Below are positions 35,362-45,305 of a stretch of DNA of 64,000 nt, piece by piece. Origin of the DNA: Asterochloris sp. CNOR1. Taxonomy: Eukaryota > Chlorophyta > Trebouxiophyceae > Trebouxiales > Trebouxiaceae. Below the pieces are notes generated by a model. That model saw nothing but the letters and a program-made list of their open reading frames with translations, was not told the origin of the DNA and searched no databases. The stretch lies in NCBI GenBank assembly GCA_963969365.1, contig OZ017748.1:2046001-2110000 (forward strand). The letters run 5' to 3'. The position numbers and the translations under genes were made by a program. Position 1 is the first letter of the stretch. The number at the start of each line of letters is the position of its first letter.

Positions 35362-38300
35362 ATGCTGCGCTGGTCAAGCTTTAGGGCCGCAATGCAACCT
35401 GGCCTCAGAGCATCTGCTGCCCTGCGCAGAACAGGCAAGCTCATGACTGAACAGTGGCAGCTCAAAGCTTCCTTTACACTACCTGCTTTTATGAACTTGA
35501 TGCCACCATTTGCAGAGGGCTCCAGGCGGCGTGCGTCTCTGGCAGCGCACGCAGTGGCAGCCCCTGAGGCCCCAGCGCAGTCCTTTCCCGCAGCCCCTCA
35601 GGAGGTGCATGGCTTCACCCTGCAGCGCGCACAGTGGGTGCAGGAGTACAACTCCCAAGTGCTCCTGTACAGGCATGAAAAGACAGGTGAGGCCTTGCAG
35701 CCCGGCCTCTGCACCACTGTGCCAGTCTCTGTTCTTCTAGTCTGATACACGGCAGCAAACCATTGAATGTCATGCAGGCGCAGAGGTCATGTCTCTTGTG
35801 AACGAGGATGAGAATAAAACCTTTGGGGCTGTGTTTCGCACCCCAGTGGAGAACAGCAAGGGCATCCCCCACATCCTCGAGCACAGCGTGCTCTGCGGCA
35901 GCAGGTGAGTGCCTCAGCATGCAGTCCAGCATCATGGCACACCATTGAACCCCATGTTGCCTACGCCACTTGTTCATGCCCTCTAAGCTGGGGCACCATC
36001 AGCTCTGCAGGTGTTCGGTCTGCAGATGAAGGAAGTACCCCATGCTTTCCGAAAAAATCTGAGGCCCTCCCAAGCGGCGCAGTGTCTGCAGGCTGCAAGC
36101 TCACATGCTTCAACATGTGCCTGCAGAAACTACCCCATCAAGGAACCCTTTGTGGAGCTCATGAAGGGGTCCCTGAACACCTTCCTCAACGCCTTTACCT
36201 ACCCCGACCGCACATGCTACCCAGTCGCCTCGACAAACCTCCAGGTACCTTCTTGAGGCTGAAGAGTTGTGTGCGTGCTTGCCATGCACGCATGCCTTAG
36301 TGCAGACTGCCTTGATCGCTGCAGTTGGCAGTCCTGCTTGCTGCCCCCAGCACAACCAGAGCGCCAGGCTCAGTGGCCCTGGCAGGCAGCGTTATCGCCC
36401 CAAGCTCATCAATGCGCCAGACACGTTGGCTCCTGGCACGTATTCTCTCAGGCTGCTCACCTGGAAACGTAATGCTGGCTCTCCATTCACAGTGGGCAGA
36501 CAGACATGAGAGTGGAGCAGAGTAATCAATTTTCCGGGTGTGTCACTGCAGGACTACTACAACCTGGTGGATGTCTACCTAGACGCGGTGCTGCACCCCA
36601 ACTGTATCAAGGATCCCGGGACCTTTGCCCAGGAGGGCTGGCATCACGAACTGGAGGACACCAAGGTCATCGGCAGACCTCTTGGCCAGCGTGATCAGGG
36701 GCCTGCACCGCGTTTCTGACCCTCAGCATCTCCTGATGTGGAGCTGTACTGGCCAGGCCCGTCTACTTTGCCCTGGACCAGCTTATGGTCACCTCAGCAG
36801 GAGGACAGCCTTTGCCTACAGGCAGCAGCTGACCCCAGTGCCTGGCCCCTCACCCCGGGCAGCAGCCAGATTGCATGCCCACCAGCACTTTGAATGCCCA
36901 GTGCCTGCCTGCAGGATGAGGTGACCTTCAAAGGTGTGGTGTTCAATGAGATGAAGGGGGTCTACTCCTCCCCTGACAGCGTGAACATGCGCGCTGTGCA
37001 GCAGTCTCTGTTCCCCGACAACACATATGGCAAGGACAGCGGTGGAGACCCCAGGGTCATCCCTGATCTGACCTTTGAGGAGTTCCAGGTCAGCCTGCGC
37101 CTGTGCCTGGCAGGATGTGTATTATCAATATTGATGGGCTGCCTGGGGCTGCAGGTCTGCCTGCACCTGCCGGGAGACACATGCCTGCAGCATCACACAT
37201 GTCAGCAGGACTGATGCTCCCAGCTGGTGCTGCCTGCCCCGCTCTCATGGCATGCTAAATGCCTCACTGCCAAACAGCACGACATTTGGCGTCATGTGCC
37301 TGCCCCTGTACTGGTCTGACAGCACCCCTTCCTGCCTGCCTGCAGGACTTCCATGCCCGCTACTACCACCCCAGCAATGCCCGCTTCTGGTTCTACGGTG
37401 ACGATCCACCAGAGGAGCGCCTGGCCCTGCTGGCTCGGTACCTGGACGAATTTGAGAAGCGGGCGGTGGACTCCACTGTCAAGGGGCAGCCTCAGCTGCA
37501 GGTGGGTAGGCTTGAGTCAGGTGCCACTTCTCCAGGGCCAGCCTCAGCTGCAGGCAGGTCGCTGTATGGCTGGACTGCACTGCTTCCAATTCAAGCAAGC
37601 CCTCAAGCAGATGTACAACGGGCCACAGTACCTGGCAGAGTTACACTGCACTGCAGGTGCGGCTTAAATGAAGTTGCTGCCTGCAGGAGCCCCGCAGGGT
37701 GAAGGACACATACGCTGCTGGAGAGGGCAGCGGCGAGGAGGCGCCAAAGGTCAGCCAGCTGTGCTCTTACTCCATGCTGTGTTCATGTTGGCCGCTGCAC
37801 CTCCTAGCTGTTCCCTGGGCATGCTGCGTGTGTTCTTCTGCACTGTTGCTCCCTGAGTTTCTGATGAGCAGTTCGCTTCATCATTTGGGGCTCCTGAAGG
37901 GCCACACGGAGCCTGAAGAAGCAGCAAAGGCCAGATGGTCTGGGTCCAGCCCAGCTGTTGGCGTGCAAGCAGCCCCTGCCAGCATGCTGACAGTGCCCCT
38001 TCCTCGCCCCCTGCAGGCCTTTGCCAGCGTCAACTGGGTGCTCAGCGAGGAACAATTTGACCTGGAGACTGACCTGGCCTTCAGTTTCCTGGACTACCTG
38101 CTGCTGGGGACCAGTGCAGCCCCTCTGAGGCGGGCACTCATGGAGAGCGGGCTGGGGGAATCCATGATTGGCGGCGGCCTCTCCGGCGAGCTGCGACAGC
38201 CCATTTTCAGCCTGGGGCTCAAGGGAGTTGCCCCGGACAATGCTGATAAGGTCAGCGCTGCTGCAGATGGTGTGTGCAGATGCACACACACGCTGGCACC

Positions 38301-41300
38301 CCTGCCTATGTGGTGCCACTGCAGCAGCTCTTGGTCTCCAGGGTGTGGCTGACAGGGTGACCTCGGCGGGACAAGGCTCCTGACTTAAGGCACACGGCTT
38401 GTTGCACTTGTGCCTCAGGCACAGCATGTGTGCGGCACCGAAGTCGTGCAGCAGTCCACACAGCGCAGTAGATAAATGCAAATGATACAGCCCTGTCAGG
38501 CACAAGCGCTGACATTGCGGCTGCCTGTAGGCGGCCACAGGCATAAGCTGCTGCTGAGTGGTTCAAGGGCGGCTCACTCTGCTACAGGTGGTCAACTTGA
38601 TTGTGGATGAGCTGACTCGTCTGAGGAAGGAGGGCTTTACCAGCACCGCCATCGAGGCTGCCATCAACAGCATCGAATTTGACCTGCGTGAGAACAACAC
38701 AGGTCAGTTTGTGCTCTAGGGCCTGCTGCAGCACCCTGACAGCAATGACCGCTTGACAGCAGAATGTCACATCCCTGCCACCGCTGTGCTAGTCAGCCAC
38801 CATTGTCCCACCTGGCAGTTCCTCAGGCAGAGAAAAACGCTGTGCTAGTCAGCCACCATTGTCCCACCTGGCAGTTCCTCAGGCCGAGGAACTGCCTGGA
38901 GATGGCTAGATGTCCCATGCAGCATCCTGGGCACTATGCAACACTCATTGACATTTATGTGTACCTGCTTTGGCTGCAGGGCGCTTTCCTCGGGGTCTGA
39001 GCCTAATGCTGCGCTCAATGTCATCCTGGATCTATGACAAGGATCCCTTCCAGCCCTTGCAGTGGACAGAGCCCCTGGAGCATTTCAAGGTGACCCCCCC
39101 CCCCCCCCCCCCCCTCTACTGTGGTTCCACCCTTTGCCAGCGTGCTGTGGGGTCTACTACTTGAAAACACTCCCAGGTCATGCTTGGAAGGAACTTGCGC
39201 AGGGGTTTTCAGCAACAGGCAGCAGTCTGCCTCAGGCTAGAACCCACTCATCAATTCCCTGCAGGAGTATTTTGCTTGTAGACAAGATGCCTTGACCCTT
39301 GGCCTGCTTCACACAAACATGGAATTTCCATCTTCTTTCCCCAATTGTGTCTCCCTGGCCTGCAATACAATCCTTGTTGCCTTGCAGGAGCGCCTTGCGT
39401 CTGGAGAGGACGTGTTTGGCCCCCTGATTGAAAAGTACTTGCTCCAGAACAGCCACCGCGTGGTGGTGGAGCTGCTGCCTGACTCGGAGCTGGCGGCCAA
39501 GGAGGAGGCTGAGGAGAAGGCCAAGCTGGCCGAGTTTAAGCAGAAGCTAGTGGACCAGGAGCTGCAGGAGGTTGTGCGCCAGACACAGGAGCTCAAGGAG
39601 CGCCAGGTGGGCAGGCAGGGCTCGGGAGTTGTTCAAGCCGACCCCAAAAGAGCCTTCAGGGGGACATGATGAGCAAGGCTGCTTCTTTAAAGGCTTGCTG
39701 CCCGGCACTTTGGCCAGGCTGCAGGAGCTGGTCAGCTGCTGACCACGCATTCACCGCTGGGTTGATGCTGCAGGCAGACTCCTGGGCTGAGTGCACTTGC
39801 AGGCCTCAGACTCTACTGTTTGTTCCTCTGCAAGTGTCGTGATGGGTGGCGTCAAGGGGTATGCCTGTTAGGCTTAGTACGTGTTGCCATACACCACAAG
39901 CCATCAAGTCGACTGGTGCCAGACGCCTGCAGACAATCAGCGTGCCCTTGTCTGCCTGCAGGAGACCCCCGACCCACCCCAGGCGCTGTCTTGCGTCCCA
40001 ACGCTGCAGCTGTCAGACATCCCTCGCGAGGTATCGACCGTGCCCACTGCCATCACGGAGACACATGGCGTCACCCAGCTCACCCACGAGCTGTTCACCA
40101 ACGATGTGCTGTACCTGGAGACCGCCTTTGACCTGAGGGTCATCCCGGCAGATCTGCTGCCGCTGGTGCCACTGTTCTGCCGGTGAGCCAGCACTCTGAA
40201 CCTATGTAAGAGTCTTGTGCAGGCTCGAGTTCTGAGCTGCTGCTGCACTTAGAGGCCCATGCGCAGGCTGTTTGACAGTTGCCTTGCAGATGCAGAGGTG
40301 TCATGAAACCAACCAGGGCCAGGCTATAGCTGTGCAATGACTCCTTGTGCGTATTGCTGCTGGCGCCTGAACCTTTTAGAAAATGCAGCAAAGCAAGGCC
40401 ACATGTACAATCTGTGGCTGTTTTGCAAGCCTTTGACCCAGTGCAAGGCTGCCACCCTGCATGGCAGGTGTCCTCAGACTCAAGACATGGCTGCATGATT
40501 CATCCTAGTGTGTGATAGCTGCTGTGCAGCTCCTCGACTCAGCAAATGTGAGGGCCAGGCAGCAGCCACATTGTGAACTACCTTGTTTTCCTCATGCACC
40601 GCGTGCCTCCTGTGCAGGCTGCTGACCCAAATGGGCGCCCACGAAACAATCAGCCTGCAGCGTGTGGTCCATTCTTGTGCTCATGCACTGTGGTGGCTGC
40701 TGTGCAGGTCCCTGACCCAGATGGGCACCAAGAAGGAAGATTTTGTGACCCTGAGCGAGCGCATTGGCCGCAAGACGGGCGGCGTGTCCTTCTCCCCCTT
40801 CACCAGTGCAGTCAAGGGGCAGCGCGAGCCTGTAGCCTATCTGATGGCCCGTGGCAAGGTCATGGGTGACAAGGCTGGAGACTTGCTGGAGCTGATCCAG
40901 GACATCTTGCTCACTGCCAAGCTGGATGACCGCGAGCGTTTCAAGCAGGTGGGAGCTCCGCCTGGAGCACTACGGTGCCTGGAGAGAGTTGCTGAGGGGA
41001 AGGGGCCGCATTGCAGCATCTTGCCCATTGCCACCTGCGGGCAGCCCCTGAGCATGTTTGTGGCCGGCAGACCTCTGGAGCAAGTGCTGTTTTGCTTTGC
41101 TTGGCTGTTGTACCTTTCTCCCCTGATTCAGCTGCTGCTTAGTCTGCCGGTGCTGTGCTTGTGCAGAGTCAGGGTCATTCAGCCATGATTGCCCGGTCCC
41201 TGCCAGCCATAACTTGTGGTCAATTCTCACGATGTCAAAACTCTCTCAAACGCATTTGTGTAGACTCTCTCGTAAGCTTGTAGGCCCATATCCTGTTCAT

Positions 41301-43508
41301 GCTCTTGTGAGCATCTGCTGATGTAATGACACTCGTTTCATCTGGTCGCACGTGCAGATGGTTATGGAGACCAAGGCAGGCCTGGAAGCTGGCGTCATTG
41401 GGTCTGGCCACAGCATTGTGGCTTCCCGCCTTGATGCGCAGCGCAGCATTGCTGGGTGGGCCAGCGAGCAGATGGGTGGACTCAGCTACCTCATGTTCAT
41501 CCGCAAACTGGTGAGCTCGCTGTGTGCTGCACAGCGTTTGTTTAAGTCTGCCCCAACAAGCGGCTGCGCCCGGGAATCAGATGCTCTTAGACTTTGCTGG
41601 CTGCCAGCCCGTCATGGGTCTGATGCCGGCAGCACTGCTGCGGCCTCTTAGGTGGTGCCTCACCTTGCCAGCAGGGCTGGCCTCATGCTCCTTAGCTCCT
41701 GCTGGCTGCCAGTGTGAGCCTCCAGCATTCAGCTTCCTCCAGCCTCCGTGCTCCAGCTTCTCCCAAGGTGCCTGCAGGCCCAGCGCGTGGATAGCGAGTG
41801 GGACGGCGTGCAGGCGGACCTGCATCGCATCAGGAGCCTGCTGCTGCAGCGTCGCGGCGCCCTTGTGAACATGACAGCAGATGAGGGCACGCTGACCGGC
41901 GCCCAACGGCACGTGGAGGGCTTCCTGTCAGCCCTTCCTGCAGAGGCGGCCATGCCTGCCAGCTGGTCGCAGATGCTGCCGGCAATGAATGAGGCCATTG
42001 TTGTACCCACACAGGTGGGCCAGAGTGACGTGCTGAAGGGGATGCACAACTTCTGCACAAGCTGGGCGTGCAATGGGCCAGGCAGGTTCCCACACGCACA
42101 AAACAGAGGACAGGGCAGCTCTGCACCCCTTGTCTTAGCATGGCAAAGGACATCATTGAAGCCTGGCAGATGTAACGGTCATTGTCCACTTGCCTTGCAA
42201 CCCTCCAGCAGATACTTTGCCTGCTGTGCAGCTGAGGGTGCCCTGCTGCTGTTCTTCAAGTATCGAGCGCCAGGCTCTGACGGCCCCAGACTTGTTTGCC
42301 TGCAGGTCAACTATGTGGGCAAGGGCGCAAACCTGTACGAGGACGCAGGGTACCAGCTGAGCGGGGCGTCCTATGTGGTGAACAAGCACCTGGGGACAAC
42401 CTGGATCTGGGACCGCGTGAGGGTGTCAGGTGGCGCGTATGGGGGCTTCACCGACTTTGACACCCACTCGGGCATGTTCACCTACCTGTCCTACCGGGAC
42501 CCCAACCTGCTGAAGACTGTGGAAAACTATGATGGTGTGTTGTTGGCCTGCTTTTGCTGTGTTGCTTGCCCTTGCTGCCTGTGCTGGGGTGCTCAGCGCC
42601 CCTCAAGCTGTCAAGCAGGGTGCAAGCGCTGCCCAACCTGCTGAGAACTGCTGGAACTACACGAGTTGCGGGCCTGCCTGTGCCAGGTGCTGTGGTTTGC
42701 TTTGGCAAAGCAACAGGCTGGCTGCCCTGTGGAGAGTTGCCATGAATTGCTGGCCATTGCTCTACTTGGCAGTGTGCGACAACCACGCTGCTTGAGGGTG
42801 CCAAGCACACACCAGCAGCCAGCACAAGCATGCGTAACCTGCTGCTGTCAGGCTGCCCAGCAATACATGAGCAACCTACCTGTTAGCCCAGTGCCTGCTC
42901 AAGCTGCTGCACCCTGGCTGCAAAGCCTGCTGACCCCTGGATACACCTCGTGCCATTGCAGGCACGGTGGACTTCCTGCGCTCCCTGGAGCTGGACAAGG
43001 ATGCCCTCACCAAGGCCATCATTGGTACCATCGGCGACATCGACTCCTACCAGCTGCCCGATGCCAAGGGCCACACAGCGTTCATGCGCCACCTCCTCAA
43101 GGTCACAGAGGAGGAGAGGCAGCAGAGGCGGGAACAGGTGAAGCTTGCCGTGCCTGCTGCTGGCACAGCGCATGCTTCAAGTTCATGCAATCAGACTGCA
43201 TAGTGCTAGAACAGGTAGGTCCATTGTTGGGCCCCTCAAGGCTGTGCTGCCAAGTGACTCTTTGCTGCGTGAGAGGCATTGTCCATTGCCATCAAGGCTG
43301 AGAACTGCAAGATGTTCTTGCTCATGAAGCATCAATGTTGCAGGTGTTGGACACGACTGTCAAGGACTTCCGGGAGTTTGCTGACGTCCTGGAGTGTGTG
43401 CGTGGCGACAAGGCACAAGTTGTGGCTGTCACCTCTGCCGACAGGGCCAGGGAGGTCAATGAGAAGGAGCGACCTGGCTTCTTTGACCAGATCACCAAGG
43501 TCCTCTGA
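35362..43508 (+). CDS. PREP: Presequence protease PreP (M16C metallopeptidase)
   Basis: Eighteen exons close in phase to 1,058 residues: 35362-35686, 35778-35904, 36127-36244, 36552-36665, 36915-37088, 37346-37501, 37687-37749, 38017-38250, 38588-38702, 38980-39089, 39388-39606, 39962-40182, 40708-40948, 41358-41510, 41778-42014, 42306-42534, 42962-43137, 43344-43508. PreP degrades cleaved targeting peptides in the mitochondrial matrix and, in plants, the chloroplast stroma. The inverted zinc motif is HILEH (near residue 141), with a downstream glutamate in FNEMKGVYSSP. Other conserved blocks: NYPIKEPFVELMKGSLNTFL, RVSGGAYGGF and a C-terminal PGFFDQITKVL. The N-terminus (MLRWSSFRAAMQPGLRASAA) is basic and hydroxylated like a transit peptide; ATG 35395 is an alternative start. 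Confidence 0.95.
37482..37553. repeat. PreP exon 6 end repeated in its intron
   Basis: The exon end at 37482-37501 (AGGGGCAGCCTCAGCTGCAG) recurs at 37534-37553 with one difference, 52 bases downstream. The copy is followed by GCAGGT where the true donor has GTGGGT. Confidence 0.85.
38782..38893. repeat. 56-base direct tandem repeat, two near-identical copies, in a PreP intron
   Basis: Copies 38782-38837 and 38838-38893 differ only in their last few bases. It lies in the intron between the exons ending at 38702 and starting at 38980. The near identity indicates a recent duplication. Confidence 0.95.
39094..39114. repeat. Poly-C tract, 21 bases
   Basis: Uninterrupted run of 21 C starting four bases into the intron after PreP exon 10, just past its GTGAC donor. 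Its length is likely to vary and to be prone to sequencing error. Confidence 0.9.
40591..40770. repeat. 90-base duplication spanning the PreP exon 13 acceptor
   Basis: TGTGCAGG(N)TGACCCA(N)ATGGGC occurs at 40611-40636 and again, as the true acceptor and exon start, at 40701-40726, exactly 90 bases apart. CTCATGCAC also recurs upstream of each acceptor. The interval has no stop codon in the PreP frame. Confidence 0.85.
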
Positions 43509-43687
43509 CACACTGTGGGTTGCAGCTTGATGGTATTACATGATGTCAACACTACTTTTTTGGTCTTGAAGCTGACTGATTGCTCTGAATCTCTGCCCTA
43601 TCTACTCTGCAGCTGCACAATGCAATGCCTAAAGTATGAAATGAATTCTTTGATTTAAAGTTCATGTCCCGCGTAAGAGGAAGTCCT

Positions 43688-45160
43688 TCAACCTGCTGCC
43701 TGCTTCCACCGCCCGCTCTTCATCCACCTGGCCTGCATACGCAGCCTGTCCCAGACGGCAGAGGGGGAGTCCAGGGCTGGTCGTACGTCCAGGTGCATTG
43801 CGATGGGCATGTGGGGGAGGGGCGCAGCATTGTAGAAGTCTACAACATACCTACAAGACCACCAAACAAGGGGTTGCTTGCCTTGAAGCTTCACAAGTCA
43901 GCTGCATGACGTCCAGCATGGCTCAATCATGCACAGCTTACCTGACCTCCCTGCCACAGCGGTCTACAACCCAGTCATGGCGGTCAAAGGGCAGCTTGTA
44001 ACCCAGGAAGTTGAGCAGCCGGGCTTTGGGGCTGTAGTCCTGCGGCCTGCCTGCAAACCTCTTCAGTCTTGGGCTGCGACAACGATTGCTGTGCAGCCGC
44101 TCCCACTGCACGACCTGCAGGCACCTAGCCTGGGTCAGTGCCTCGTGACTTGGCAGGATATGTGATTGCATTTTGTCAGATATAGCTGAAGGCAGTGCTA
44201 CGCCTGACAAAAGGCTGCAATGACAGACGAGCATGTCGGCCTCAGGTTGCATATGTGCATGCTGACCGGCCTGTGCTGCAGCAAGCCCACCTCAGACCAT
44301 GCCCGCTCGTTGACGCCGTTGTGAATGGCCACCACAGCTTGCATGTCATCCTCGCTGGGATTCCAGCCTTTGCGGCGCATGGCATTGTAGAACATCTGCT
44401 GGCTGGGGTACATCCAGACTGGAGCATCGGGCTCCTGGTGTCCGGGCCTGTCATCAGCAGCTGCAGGTGCCAGGGTGAGCTATTTCGCTAGAGGTCAGAG
44501 CTGAAAGCTTCACGCCAAGCCATAGTAGCTCTGTCCATGCCCTTTGGCAAACACCTGGGTGTCCTTGGGGCAGATCACTGCAAGCTCCAGCCCAGCAAGG
44601 GGTGAAACTCATGAACAGCATGGTCCTTGAAAAAATCATGCACTCGGAGGCTCCAGGGAAGGGATGCCCACCTATGGGAATGGTGGAGGCCGCTCGCTGC
44701 GTGTCCAGGCTTTTGCTCTGGTCTGGGGCTGGCTGATTGTTGGGGCTGGACATGAGATTCCTGGGGTTGAAGGCTGGGCTGATGACAGGGCAGCCTGCAG
44801 CACGGGGCACAAGTGCATAGGACCATTGCTGGACAAACACAGCTGCTTGTGAATAGAAAGCCTGGTCACCTTCAGCCCTTCCAGCCTCGGCATCTGATTG
44901 AGAGGCATTGACACCCACAACAGGGCAACCCCCACCGCTCTGTGCTGGCCTTGGGAAGCGTTTGAGGTTAGCTACGTTCTCAGAGCTCCCTGCATCAACG
45001 CAACTGCATTGCATTGGAGATTTGCAGGGCACAGGGTGCCTGTCTTTGCAGCTTAGCACCGAACAAAGTCGTGGCAGTCACCTTTGATGCATGCCTCTGC
45101 CTGGCTTGAATTTTCAGCTGCAGCTCTCACAAAGGCACGCTGAGCAGCTTCGGCAGTCAT
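43688..45160 (-). CDS. HCCS: Holocytochrome c synthase (cytochrome c heme lyase)
   Basis: Exons 45160-45082, 44989-44870, 44794-44672, 44460-44291, 44105-43942, 43850-43688 close in phase to 272 residues. The enzyme attaches heme covalently to apocytochrome c in the mitochondrial intermembrane space. Two Cys-Pro heme-regulatory motifs are visible (GGGCPVVG and GCPVISPAFNPRN), then RAASTIPIGG-like, WMYPSQQMFYNAMRRKGW, the His-containing VVAIHNGVNERAWSE, PRLKRFAGRPQDYSPKAR, LGYKLPFDRHDW and the C-terminal RYVVDFYNAAP / LDVRPALDSPSAVWDR block. Order and size match the family. The start lies 145 bases from the taxilin start. Confidence 0.95.
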
Positions 45161-45305
45161 CCTCCTGCTTCTGACGAGCCACCATGGAGCAGCAAGCAAG
45201 AAGCGAAAGCAGACCACCGTCTAGCTCTGACTCTTGCTGAGGACCTCTGAGTTTCCCTGCAGCTGCCAGTCGGTGCGATCAAAGCAGCATTGCTGCGTCT
45301 TGATC
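45161..45305. promoter_or_regulatory. Short divergent promoter, HCCS / taxilin
   Basis: 145 bases separate the two ATGs. Both start codons are supported by phase-closed models, so this is a compact bidirectional promoter or overlapping 5' untranslated regions. No repeat or TATA element is evident. Confidence 0.45.

Noticed and set aside
37534-37553. Junction copies as mutually exclusive exons
   Set aside because: For most copies one splice site is lost or the frame is broken; only the PreP exon 13 copy keeps what an alternative exon start needs.
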